From positions 124,001 through 188,000 of the forward strand of contig WIXG01000103.1 in assembly GCA_009869945.1 (NCBI GenBank): DNA of 64,000 bases, in the 5' to 3' direction. The position numbers were made by a program, and so were the translations under genes. The notes beneath the pieces were generated by a model. That model was not told where the DNA came from. It did no database searches and saw nothing but the letters and a program-made list of their open reading frames with translations. Positions 52,694-64,000 of the stretch are shown here, piece after piece. Within the stretch, counting starts at the first letter, position 1, and each line of letters opens with the position of its first letter. This DNA is from Mesaphorura yosii. Its lineage: Eukaryota > Arthropoda > Collembola > Poduromorpha > Tullbergiidae.

Positions 52694-55600
52694 TTATTGT
52701 TCCAAAAGTCGCAGAATAAGAGCCTTTAGCAATCTGGATTCGTAAGTCACCGTGTTTTTGCCAACATGCAATGGTGAAGCTTCTAATGGCGACTCGATAA
52801 CCGTCTTCACATTCTTGCCGTACGCTGAAATCGTAAGGAACGAGCGCTGCTGTACGTATTTTATCACCAGATGAAAATGGCAATGATCGATCTTACTTTC
52901 ACAATGTTCCAGAAACTGGATGCAGTCATTAAAGACACTGTCCCTGACATTGATTGTGTGCTTGGTTCCTTTCTCGATCATGGACAGGAAACATCGTTTC
53001 GCGTAAAACCTGTGAAGAGGAGCAAAAATGTACTCTCCGTAGTTGAGGATTCTGCTTGTAAGGACTCTGATTACCATGTGTCGGTGCCAAGCTTCTTATT
53101 ATAGGGCTCCAGGCTCTTAATAATTCTAGAGATCCCGAATTCGTAGTTGCCCTTCGCGCAGTACAGAGTGCCAATCACCATGTTCACGATGCAGAGGTGA
53201 AAGAGCTTTTGGTCAGGATTCTCAAATGAAACTTGCTCCTCCTCGCGTTCGATCTTTCTCATGAGCTCTTCAGCCTCCTCATTTTGTCCAGTCATAATGT
53301 ACGCTGCGCACAAATTCGCGAGGACAATCGCACTGACATCAAGCACCTGTGCAAAGGCAAGTTGTTTTCAAACTCAACATTCAACTTTCGGTTTTTCGAC
53401 TCCACGTTTTTAAATTAAATACTGTGAAATCTTACGTGGTTGTAACTTTTCTTGACGATGGCTTCATAAAAGCTCGCAGCTTCTCGAAACTTATTTTGCA
53501 TGAAGATAACATGCGCGACATTTAGCTTCCAAATGTCCGACTCATTGCAAAATTCCACTGATTTCCGAAAGATTTTCTCAACCTGAGCGTAGTTTTCCTT
53601 TTCCCAGAACATTTTGGATTGTGCCATCAAGACTGGGATGTATTTGCTGTCAAAATACAAAAGTCCATGTCAAGGTTCAGTCGAGAGGCTGCTAATAAAA
53701 AATCAGATGATCTGGCAGGGTCGAAACGAGCTGAACTACCTTGCTAGCAATTCGTCATACTCCGCACAGAGTTTGCTCGCCTGAGCATCCTGGTCCAGGG
53801 ATTTGGCTTCCTGGACTTGTTTCGTCATTTTCCTGAGCGATTCAGCTGTGCGATTGGCTAGTTCGTCGAACTTCTTGTATGCTTCTTCTGGTGAAGTTTG
53901 TTGTGTGATGAGAGCATCGAAGAAGTCGTAAATAAACTATTCAATTACGAAGTCATCAAAATGCACATCAACGAACAATCTCTAGAGATCTATTCCCTTT
54001 GAACTCAATTTTATGCACTTCTTACTGGCGTCAAGTACTTGTACGACAGATGCGCGTAGTCCGCAATGACATCGGCGGCCTGGTCATAACACTCGTACTT
54101 GCAGTAGAGCAACAAAATATTTCTGAAACAAAGCAAACGTTCCTGGTGAATTGAAACTCATCATCATTTTTTCATCCGTTCATTTCCTAGTCGTCGTCAA
54201 CCCAGTTTCAAGTTTAGCTAATGTAAGCAAGACTGTAGACAAAAATCTAACCTTTCCTAGAGCCACGTCTTGAATTTAAGTGAAAAGGATTACCCGATCA
54301 AAGCAGTCGTGTAGGTCAAATTACATATTCGTGGTTAAACTAATCTTTCATGTTAAAACTGATGTTCTACTCCTTACACAATTGCTCAAAATGTTAACTT
54401 AAAATGTTAATGTTAAAATGTAGTTGATTTCTCGTTTACATTAAAACAGCAATGAAACGTTACCTACCTCAACGTTTCCGGTGGAAATGAGTTCTGCGCC
54501 AGGAGAAATTGCAGTTTCTCGAAGCCTTCGGTTGGATGGGTGTCCATATTTAGAATGGCTTGATTATGCAGCGTGATCGCGTCCAGTTCCTCCTCATTTC
54601 GCGGCGGCATGTCCGTCAGTGCCTCGCGTGCTCCTTTCGCTGGTGGAGCAAACAGTTTGTCAGTCAATTACGGCACGTATCAAAAGGGCATCTGCAAACG
54701 TCTTACGGTTTTGTATGTCGAACTCGAAGGCTGCTTTCAGGTTAAATGCTTCAATGAACGCAGTTTCGTGCAATGTTAAAGTGTTCCCGACGCTTGGAAG
54801 TTCGATTCCCTCAGTGATCACACCGACGCCCATTTCAGGATGTGAACTCACTTCATTCTGGATTATATCGGCTGTGGATTGTAAAAACTACCAATGATTG
54901 TACTGTACTCGAGTTCCGAGAATGCATGACCCGCAAAGCAACAGCGATTCTATTCTTACCAATATGCTTAGCGGCCATGGGAATGTTTTGCAGTCGGTAG
55001 TACGTGAGAGCGATGTTGTACGATTGATGGGGCTCATATCCACTTACTTGAGCCGCCATTGTGAATCGCTGCAAAGCTTCTTCGTATCGGCCTTCCTAAT
55101 ACATCATCAAACATGTATCCGTCAGATACAGTCAAAAGTCAGATCAAAATTACAGCACTCACTTTGTAAAGCAGGCAACCACGATTGATTTCGGTGTCCG
55201 GATCGTCCTGAGGACATTTATCGACCAACGTCTTGGCGTCAGTCAGTTCGTCAGCACCGTACTTGATGGCAGCCTGCAGCTTGAGAACCTGAGAAACAAT
55301 CGATTCCTAACCTCGATCGAACCCGCAGCAATGTTGGTGCTGGTGTCATGAATTATTGGATATGAAATTACCTTTCCTTTCATAGCTTCATTTTCGATTT
55401 GACAGGTCGCGTCCATCGCTTCCTTATAGTTGCACGAATGATACAGCGCCTGAGCGTAGTACAGGCGGTATTCGTCAATGTTTGGAAACAACAGGATGAG
55501 TCGTTCGTAGGCGGCAGCGGCATTAATAAAATCTTGCGTGTAAAAGTAGCAGTAGCCCAACAACGATAAGGCGGCACGACTCTACAAATTAATAGATCAA

Positions 55601-55861
55601 ATGTTTAGACGTAACAACTCATAAACTGGATTCACAGATTCAACAGGGCTTGCTAACATTTGGGTTGATTTCATGCTGGTATTCCAGGACTCCGACCGCA
55701 TCCTTGTACTGCTGCTCTTTTATCTGAAGAGACATGCATTGATAAATACATGAATATGAATATCGCACGCGTCATATTGGCAGGCACATTTTCCAGTTAC
55801 TCACCAAATTGTAAATCACTTTTGTGTAATCGCCCTCTCGAATCTCGACGTTGCCTCCCAT
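52694..55861 (-). CDS. TTC30: IFT70/TTC30, intraflagellar transport complex B
   Basis: IFT70 (TTC30, DYF-1) is a TPR protein of IFT complex B required for tubulin glutamylation and cilium assembly. Thirteen exons (55805-55861, 55658-55723, 55372-55581, 55163-55288, 54960-55095, 54707-54871, 54468-54639, 54026-54122, 53740-53936, 53436-53646, 53075-53346, 52897-53009, 52694-52824) join in phase to 650 residues; human is about 665. Clear blocks include AALSLLGYCYFYTQDFINAA, NEEELDAITLHNQAILNMDT then HPTEGFEKLQFLLAQNSFPP, EKIFRKSVEFCNESDIWKLN then VAHVIFMQ, and VLANLCAAYIMTGQNEEAEE followed by LMRKIEREEEQ. The C terminus has LHVGKNTVTYESRLLKALIL. Tandem TPR repeats fill the protein. The TAA stop overlaps an AATAAA. 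Arthropods carry cilia only in sensory neurons and sperm, so the gene implies retained sensory cilia. Confidence 0.96.
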
Positions 55862-56729
55862 TTTGCTTACACAATACACGAGTGCAATCAGATTTTAATT
55901 AAGGGTCGGATCGAAGGACTCCGAATTCGCTGGTGATGAAAATGCTAATGAAAGTTGGTGGTGCAAGCACCGCCAATTTATTAGCTAATGCCAATTTCCA
56001 CAGCTGCAAAAGCACGGAATGTTCGCCATCATCATGCCAAGATTCAGCACTTGTAGCAAAAGGATCAAAATTGAATCATATTGAACTGAGTGAGGATTGC
56101 AGGCACCGACGGAGAGCTTCATGTTGAACCCATTGTTTTGACCTGGAAACTATGGAGACTGAGCCCACCAGCGCAATAGCATGCCATGGCACGAGGTGGA
56201 CGTGCTCCTCACGCGGTATTTTCGTGATGTGAGGTGCAACGTCCAAGGCTCTCATGAACCCGAAACGAATGAATGAATGATTTCTAGAGTTAGACTTTGC
56301 ACAGCGATTACGCACATGGCACGTGGCACACTAGATCCTACGAATTTATTTGCAATTTACAAGGTGACAGCAGAGAATGATAACAAGCACGAGCACTATG
56401 AAAGTGCGACCAGTCGCGAAATATTTACAAATAATTAGTGCGGAAAAAACCATCGACCAACTTCCATACATACGTCGTTTCCAGGCTTAATTGTCCAAAA
56501 ATGTTATAAAATAAAGCATGTTTGTGTAATTTACATAAAAATAGACAGAATTTGACCCTCTCGTAATACTTTGTGTACTGTTCTTGGAACCGGAGTCCAA
56601 GTTCCGTTTTCGCAATCGGCAATTGACAGATTTACTTTGCACTTGTACCAGATATAAAGATTGTATGTATAAACAGAAATTAGTAACCCACAACCGCATA
56701 ATTCTAAAGCTGTTTATAAGAATCCTAAT
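55862..56729. other. Intergenic, IFT70 5' / RING gene 3'
   Basis: About 870 bp between two minus-strand genes, holding the IFT70 promoter and the 3' UTR of the RING gene. I see no gene or repeat in it. Confidence 0.5.
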
Positions 56730-58277
56730 TTAATCTGTGAACTTTCTCTTACATATCGGGCACGCATCGCAGCTCTTGACGAGTAATCGTAAGCAGTTTG
56801 CATGAAAGAAATGCCTGCACGTTGTCATCCTCACATTCGAGTCCAATTTAACGAGGCAAATGACGCAGGAGTCGTCCAAATCGAGAATCTCGGCTTTGTC
56901 GGCAACCTTGAAGTTGTCAATGATATTCCACTCTTGGGCAATTAGTCGCTTTATAATTTTCAACTTCTTGTACCCGAGCAGGTAGACGTTGACGTAAAAG
57001 ACGAGGAGACACAGCTTGAAGTTGGATTTCGTTGCAATGATGATGAATATGGAGTTCAGGACGATTGTGGTCAGAGTTGCGACATATTCCGTGTAAATGT
57101 GCTCGAGTCCGTTGATCTTCTCGATGACGATGCATTTGGTCAGGAGTTTCTCGGTGATGATGTAGTACGAAAGTGTGATGATCAGCTGCTGCGGAGACGT
57201 GTTTGTGAGGAGATTGTGGTTGTTGGACAGGACTGGAATTCATACGAAAAGATGAATAACACCATGGACGGGTGCAATGCTCGTATTCATCAAGGCTCCT
57301 CCTTACCAATAACTAATGTCACAAGAGTAATGACAAAAGTGACCAATTTCGTCCATTCCAGCACAATTTTCGTGACGCTCATTGCTAAATGCCGGATTTG
57401 TGATGAGTTCGAGACTGTCACAGTCCATTCTTGTCGATTGGTGAGTTCCTGAGAAGGAAAAAAATTTGCGATTAGTCAGGCGCGTGTGCCAAGTCAACCT
57501 CTGATCGGTCGAAATAATGAAATGCGTGCGTATATGCATAGATGAATTGTCATACAGGATGTGCATGGTCCTTATCTCATCTTTTGCCTTGAAGGCGAAG
57601 TCATGCATTTTTCTTATGCACAATGAAACTTTGGAATAATAAAACCACATATTGCACTTGCAAATTCCAGAATTCGAGTACCTTAACGTATGAGAAACAG
57701 TAGGCACTGAAATTGTAGAAGACAAGAGCGTAGAGGCTTGTGCGAAGTCCAAGAACTTGATCACAAAGTTGGAAGAAGCAAACCTGCGGAAATTCGACAA
57801 AAGCGGATTACGTAATGTCCATAAACCATATGCGAACGCAAATACTCCCACACACTTTTCGCACTTTGCTCTCTTTCACAAAGTTCTTATTCATATCACA
57901 AGCACAAGCTGCAGAAGAAATTCGCAAGTTCTACAAGTTATTATTGATAGAATTCTATTTTTACAACCCTTTTCATATGGCCGGCATTTTGGCAGCAAGA
58001 ATTCGCGGACAATTCATGAATGAAATGGTATTAACATAAAATCACTCTTGTTCGATTATTGGTATGTCGCACGCGATTAAATGAAGTCAAGTAAATGAAA
58101 GATTTAAGCGAATTGACAATTGAGGGCTGCATTACGGCGTACAAAATCTCAAAATTACGAAAATGTGTTATTTTAAGAAGTGCGTGAATAGAGAATAACC
58201 TGATTGAGGAGTACCGAGCCATTCCTTTCGATGAATCCGTCCTCCCATTTGTTCACACGTCGCTGAACAAATTTCAT
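56730..58277 (-). CDS. Small multi-pass membrane RING-H2 protein, putative E3 ligase
   Basis: Exons 58200-58277 (first ATG used), 57682-57783, 57307-57448 and 56730-57232 join in phase to 274 residues. About five hydrophobic segments precede a C-terminal RING: around residues 40-60 (LGLRTSLYALVFYNFSAYCF), 83-105 (LVTFVITLVTLVIVL), 120-140, 150-170 (TTIVLNSIFIIIA) and 175-192 (CLLVFYVNVYLLGY). The RING is C-x2-C, then C-x-H-x2-H-x2-C and C-x2-C, read as DSCVICLVKLDSN, then CRHFFHANCL and CDACPIC. The layout recalls ER ligases of the TRC8/RNF145 type, but those are much larger, so I leave the name open. The coding frame of the first exon continues upstream past the ATG to an AG acceptor at 58284, so more N-terminal exons may exist further right. 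Confidence 0.7.
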
Positions 58278-60365
58278 CCATTTCTGGAAAACTGAACATA
58301 TTTCATAAGATTACATCGATTTTGTCAACAAGTCGATTTAGCAAGAAACGAGCCGGACTTTGACCAGTCGGAACAGCGCATGAGGCAATAAACACAAGGA
58401 CTGGCATGCCGACATGTTCCAGCAGATGATCGGCTCAGGCTGATTTTGTCGTTAAGGACATGCCACGGTAGTCTAGCATTACATGATCTTACTGTATCCC
58501 AGTGCATTCGCAAATATACCTTATGTGATCTCATCGATCTCAGATACGCCAAGCGTGTACACTTAACATGATCGCATTATCATGTTCAATCTCAATTAGT
58601 TCGCTGGCAATTTACAGTTACTGTGTCATTGAAGTTGTCCAATTAGAAGCCACCGCAGTCTAATTTTTGTCCAAGAATGTTATCATCTATCATTGCAGAC
58701 TCCGGTGACAAGAGCTGCACCAGAAGCAAGGGCAATGTTTGCGGTAGCCCCCAGAAGGTGCGCGAATCGGACGTGTCAAACTAGTCAATCTATAAGGAAG
58801 GGAAGCAGATTCTTCGGTAGCACCAACCGAGTGGGCCAACCGGTCGTGACCTGAAGTTTCACGAGATTCTGGAAATATAGCCTGGTTCTGGTGCAAGAAT
58901 TTGGGGTGACATCACGTAAAGTGTGTGTGATTGGCCGATTGAGATACAACTGAGATACAGTGAGATCATGTAATGCTCATGCCGCACAAGCAGAAAGATT
59001 TCGAGAACGTCTTGTCACTGATTAAAACGCTGTTCCGTCAAGTGTAACGTTCAAGCCAAGCGGACGGGCGACGAAAATTGAAAGTCTCAAATCAAAGTGA
59101 CAAGTCAATTTCAGCCTCAATCGAAAACAACATTTTCATGATAATAAGTTTGTGGTCGAGCCTTCTGCCTTTTACTGAAGAATTCGATTGGTTAACATTT
59201 AGCACTAACAGCTCGTGTGGGATGAGATTAAAGTTCTATTTTTCGAAAAGCATGCATATAAATTATTGTATTTAAATTTTGTGTAGTTGTGTCGTCAGCT
59301 GCCGGCTCTGGGCTCTCTTTTCGTCTGAATCTGACAGCCTGCATATGTTATGAGGAAACCCCACCGCAGCTTCGTTCATGCTAAATCATGCATTAAAACA
59401 AGCATAAGCAATAATTTTAACGGAGCTGATCGATCGCTACTCAAATGGAGCGTGTGAGAAGCACAGATTGTGGTTTATATCGACCGGCGAAGAGTATAAA
59501 AGGGTATGACCTACTGGTTGAAATGTTATTAGTTAGAGATACAAGTTGCAATTGAAAGAAACAGCAGCTCGCAAGCACGAGTCCTTGTCTTCCCAGAAGA
59601 AGTGGCAGCAACAGAAGAGGTAAGTCTGGAACAGGAAAAGCAACGCATTAGTTAGTTGAGAAACTTGTGATGGTTTACTTCGGGTGGTAGTCGCCAATGG
59701 AAGTTCGGAATGGAGCAGCCTTTCAGTTTATGACAACCAGTGCCGGCAAGAGTCAATTGAATTCGTGAGACACTTGGCTATTTGTGATTCTGACTCACGA
59801 TCTGTCTCTGCGGCATGGCATGCAGACTCAAGTCGTTTGCTGATTCTCATCTTACATAACGAAGCCGACAACAATTATGTCACACTTCACCGTTCGACCA
59901 GCGCCTAATCGTCTGACCAGTCGACCAGATGACGTATAAAACCCTTACTCAGATTCAGGAGTGTAACATTACTTACTTCGGCTCTCGAAGGTGATTGAGC
60001 TTCTCTTGCCTGGTCGTCTCAACAGCATCGTGACACTTTTCCACGTCCAATCCCTCTAACTATAACAACTTTCGAAAGATTGCAGTGAACAATTTTTAAT
60101 GTGAAACTGAGAAAAACTGTGCCCGTCCGAGAATCAGTGCTGGACGCTTGAATTCATAAACTGAAACACGGAGGCCCGCACCCGTCACGAACGAACTCTG
60201 CTCGAAAACAACTGGTGAATGAAATTATAAATATTTTTGTTGTCTCTTTATTTCGCATCAGAGATTCGCGAGTACTACGAAAGACGAAGTAAAGCAAGCC
60301 GAGGAAGTCATCCACGCCAAAAATAAAGTTTACATCAAATTATTCTCCGTTCAATATTGTAGAAA
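58278..60365. other. 5' flank of the RING gene and neuroparsin promoter region
   Basis: About 2 kb without a credible coding exon on either strand, although extra 5' exons of the RING gene could lie here. On the plus strand it contains the neuroparsin TATA box and its 5' UTR exon, about 59525-59619, which ends AGAAGAG then GTAAGT. The large 5' UTR intron ends TTGTAG at 60362. Confidence 0.5.
59495..59500 (+). promoter_or_regulatory. TATA box of neuroparsin
   Basis: TATAAAAGGG at 59495 lies about 30 bases before a 5' UTR exon that ends with a strong GTAAGT donor at 59620. Peptide-hormone genes often have TATA promoters, which fits the downstream gene. Confidence 0.65.
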
Positions 60366-61379
60366 ATGGCCTGTGGAGGAATGGCACTGACACATCTTTG
60401 GCTTTTTGCCACGCTCTTCTTCGTTCCAAAGTAAGTTCATACAAACTCCCTGCTTGTGTTGCCTGCTTGCAAGTGCCGACCGCGAAGTTTGGATTCTTGT
60501 GACTACATAAAACCAAAACGATCATATCGTTGTGAGTATAGTACATACACTACCAGAAAACGTAAATGAAGCGCATATGTGCAAAACTTTCCAGTAAACA
60601 TTTTGCCAGATTTTCTGCTGGCCAGATTTATGAATTATATGACCAAAATGATACCACGCCTCAAGCTCAGGCTCACTCGTCTTATTTCATTGACTTTAAT
60701 TCTGAGTCTTTAAATCGTAATTTTTGTTTTATGAACTGTGTCGGAATAAGAGACAATCTATTTTTTGGGAAAATAACATTTTATTTTGGCGAACCACTGA
60801 AAGACAAGTGACAGTGAAGTCGTGGCCCAGCTCTTTTTGGCACCTTGTTGCATGCGGTTTGCTTTTACGTAACATAGGACCACGCCTTAATGATTTGTTC
60901 TGCGCTTGTTAAGCTCGGGACGTGCGATGAAAATGAAACACACGCTCGTCACCAAACAAGCGACAAGATATTATCAAGGACGAGCACGTAACTCGAATGT
61001 TGTTTTGTAATTTTGCAGTGGCTTAGTTGAAGGATGGCCAAGATGCCCACCAGCGCAAGACTGCAGCAGCGGCGAGTGTCCCCCACCTCCAAATTGCGTC
61101 TATGGCCTGTCCACAGATTACTGCGGGAAAACAGTTTGTGCGAAAGTAAGGCGTATTTTGAGAATCAAACCAATGAAAATGATCTGAACAACGAAAGTTT
61201 TCATTCACTATACTTTATTCCAGGGTCCGGGTGAAGCATGTGGTCAGGGAATGTTTCGAGATCTGTACGGCAAATGCGGAGACGGAATGATTTGTAGATG
61301 TGGTCGATGCTCCGGGTGCCATAAACAAACTTTGGAATGCTACACCAAAACCTGCGTCGGAAGAGATGATCCGCAGTAA
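60366..61379 (+). CDS. NP: Neuroparsin precursor
   Basis: Neuroparsins are secreted cysteine-rich arthropod neurohormones related to the IGF-binding-protein N-terminal module; they affect reproduction, fluid balance and metabolism. Exons 60366-60430, 61019-61145 and 61224-61379 join in phase to 115 residues. A signal peptide (LTHLWLFATLFFVP) is followed by a region with about 14 cysteines. The diagnostic core is CVYGLSTDYCGKTVCAKGPG, then YGKCGDGMICRCGRCSGC, which matches locust neuroparsin in cysteine spacing and in CAKGPG, GKCG-x-GM-x-CRCG-x-CSGC. The C-terminal tail is short (TCVGRDDPQ). A 5' UTR exon lies near 59525-59619. No other family has this pattern. Confidence 0.92.
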
Positions 61380-64000
61380 AAAAAAAGACGGAGAAGAACA
61401 GTGAACAATGAAGCCCACGAAATGAGAATCAAAATCTAATTTTAATTGTGCGGAAATCAGAAATCTCAGAATTATGAATCCTGACAGAGCTAACCTGAAT
61501 TCCACGCGACACGTCATAGTGCGGCGTCAAGAAACGTTCAGCGTGTATTTATTTGACTCATCATCAAGATGACGACGACGCGATATTTTAAGCATTCCAA
61601 GAAACAGGACCACGTGGATGATGACATTTGATGAGGCTTTCTTCTTGTGATATTTCTGCAACCTTATGTTAATCTTTTTTTTATTGTTTTTGTGCTGTAT
61701 TATTTTGTATAATTTATTTCGTAAGACAAACAGAGCAGAGTTTAGTCTTCGAAGTGCATTTAAACTCTGAAGAATTCAGTAATGTAGTGATAAAATTAAT
61801 AGGATGTTATAAAATGTTAATAAACACTACAGCTCGTTGTAGTTTGCATATATGAACTCCTTTGCTCTGGCTCCTTGCGCAAATGTGTAGTGTGTTTTTG
61901 GACACGATTCATTTAACTTGGCAAAACAAAGATAACGAAAGTGCATCTTTCAAAAGGCTACGACATGAAATAGGACCTTGAACTAGTCCCGATAATGAGA
62001 AGACGTGATCGCTGACTGCGCCAAAATACACAAAACCGGACATCACAGACCAAAAAAAAGAGCAAGAAGAGCAGAGCGCAGTGCAGCGTGCATTTGTGGC
62101 ACAAAAGTGCATTGAATTTCGCCAATTATGGCGAAAATAATCAAATAATTCTCGCTGAATAAACTCATATTTTGGCAAAAGCTATGGGCTATTTCCGGGT
62201 ATTTTGATGGCCCTCTCGTCCGTGCTTGAATTCTGCGAATTCACACGTGAAATCTCATCAAATTAAGATGTGCGTTTTATATTTGTCTGTCACCGTGAGC
62301 GATAAGCGTAAACAAAAGCACGAGATCAAACGCACTTCAGATACGAAGATAAGGTGGCATGGCTAGATACACACGGGGTTGATACAGAAGAGTTCAATGC
62401 TGTTTTGACTGTCTGGCGATGAGCCGACATTTTCGAAAAATTCTATTTTGGCCGTTTCTCAACAACTCAAGATCAACATTCTTCGTATTTCTACAACGAA
62501 GCTAAAGTCCCGAGTTCATTCATTTCTGTCGCGTCGCGTCGTGTCCGCGTACCCACGCAATTATTTCACGTAAACAGAAATGTGAATTTACGAAATACGA
62601 ACAAGAGTTGCAAAGTGGGACTGTGAGTCGAAATTTCGAAATGAAAGTGAATCTAATACGCACACTTCCTTGATGTTGATGTGCTGGCCGTGAGTGCTGA
62701 ATTTGTCACGTACGTGGCCACGCAGACGACAAAGTCTAAAAATGAGGTTGTAAACAAATTGGTGTTTACCATGATACAAGACGACCGGCCATCTGAAATT
62801 ACTGGAATTATGAATATTGAAGATTCACGTTCATGTCACCCTCATGTCAGTCAATTTGAAGGGTTGTTTACTCGAAATCGAAATTAGACTAGATTGGAAT
62901 GTTCCTTCGGCTGTCAACTCTTTAATCACAGTTCACTGATACACTGATAGTATCTGAGTCGAAATGGCAAGCTTTTGTAGCTAGTCCTTGTGTAGACCAA
63001 AGATCATTCTCTCACAACTTCAAATCATGATTATGGTCTAAGTTAAGGCATTGGGGCTTCGGGTGTAAAGTTCGCAAGACTGTGTACACGTGCAGGCTTC
63101 CGTCTGAATCCTCTGAGTTAACAAAACTTAAGTTAGTTCCGATCTCTGGCTCCGACGCATTGCTAAAGTCGTGAGAATGAAACTTTCCAAAACCAAATTC
63201 GATCTCTAATTGAAAGATTTGATGAAATTTGAGACGGACTGATGGGGGAAGGTCATTGTCATCGTACAAAGTACAACCTTGGACGGGCTGAACATATGCA
63301 AAGACTCGATGAATTTGCACTGCACAACCTGGCTTGTTTATATTGTCTGCTCTGTTCCGTGGCAGTTTCACTTTAAGTTCAAATCCGAAACGTACAGCGG
63401 ATTTTATGCGAGATTGCAAGATTAAATTAAAAATTACGAATCAAAAACTCAAAATACTGGAGAATGGAGAGTCGTCTTGTAAATTTTTTATAGTAGTTTT
63501 CGTAGTTTTCGTTTCATGCACTCAGAAGTTCCTAAAATATTCGTACAAGTGGCCTGAAAGTATTTTCGTTTTTATGAAGTGTCAAATTCGTCAGATCATT
63601 TAAAGAATCTCAATTAATTAGACACGCCTTCTTATCTGTGGTGTGCTGGACGCTTGGCCCGGACCCAGAGATAAGCACACAAAACGTAAGTAGAACCTCG
63701 GAATAACAAACTGGATTACAGAAATTTTAGTGATGTTATTACGCCATTGCATGTATTTATCTTATCAGCCCGTTGTCTGCTTCGTTGATGACATGCATCG
63801 AAACGAAAGCTTACGGTGCTTGCTTTACTGTTACTAATTAGTAATTACGTTTCATTCTTTTCATTCACATAGGTTCTTGTCTGGAAAGTGGTTGACATAC
63901 CACGCTCCTGAGTTTGGCTTGTGATTTGATCTTCAATTTATTTAAATGAACTAGCTCTGTAAGATAATTAAGATGTATGGAAGCGAAATTATCAACCTCA
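61380..64000. other. Right-hand intergenic region
   Basis: No recognised gene. A minus-strand open frame of 135 codons (63012-63419) and a plus-strand one of 68 codons (62681-62887) have no familiar motif. A plus-strand AATAAA-like signal about 61818 (TTAATAAACACT) may end neuroparsin transcripts. The rest is AT-rich and featureless. Confidence 0.5.

Noticed and set aside
56917-57309. 130-codon His-rich minus-strand frame
   Set aside because: A shifted frame of the RING gene exon; the correct frame reads through membrane segments into the RING.

Overview
The window is nuclear DNA of an animal, almost certainly an arthropod. Every large gene is split by short GT-AG introns, mostly 60-100 bp. 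The proteins are animal families (sarcoglycan, IRF2BP, SETD3, BAP1, IFT70). A neuroparsin gene near the right end points to arthropods. The very short introns, compact spacing and one bacterial-type intronless enzyme would fit a springtail (Collembola) or a similar small arthropod, but the species is an inference. Exon limits were read by eye from splice consensus, reading-frame phase and recalled family sequences; no alignment was run.

Layout. 1-2460 (+) holds the C-terminal two thirds of a PP2A B56 regulatory subunit, ending tail to tail with a PIG-F-like GPI-anchor gene (3598-4830, -). BTBD9 follows (5976-8781, +), then an unrecognised secreted acidic Ser/Thr-rich protein behind a clear TATA/initiator promoter (11164-12664, +), then an alpha/epsilon-sarcoglycan (13063-14805, -). 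At 15327-15638 there is an inverted repeat. It stands just before a broken methionine sulfoxide reductase A gene (15750-16811, +). That copy abuts an intronless CtlX-type amidinotransferase-fold hydrolase (16893-17846, -) and a large disordered protein (18048-20606, -).

21813-30233 (-) is one IRF2BP-family gene with unusually large introns. Intron 4 carries, on the opposite strand, a nested gene or decayed element ending in a GIY-YIG endonuclease-like domain that resembles the endonuclease part of Penelope-like elements. The next 10 kb (30234-40250) has no recognisable gene and is presumably regulatory or 5' sequence of IRF2BP.

40251-58277 is gene-dense: SETD3 (+), BAP1/calypso (-), Sgf11/ATXN7L3 (-), the proteasome ATPase Rpt2/PSMC1 (+, head to head with Sgf11), an eight-finger C2H2 protein (-), IFT70/TTC30 (-) and a small multi-pass RING protein (-). 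A neuroparsin gene with its own TATA box lies at 60366-61379 (+), and 61380-64000 is essentially empty.

How the genes relate. There is no operon. Several neighbours act in ubiquitin biology: BAP1 removes ubiquitin from H2A, Sgf11 is in the SAGA H2B deubiquitinase, Rpt2 is in the proteasome, and BTBD9, IRF2BP and the RING protein are ligases or adaptors. This clustering may be chance. The points most worth following are the nested GIY-YIG gene, the intronless CtlX gene, the multiply broken MsrA next to it, and the decayed duplicate exon in B56.
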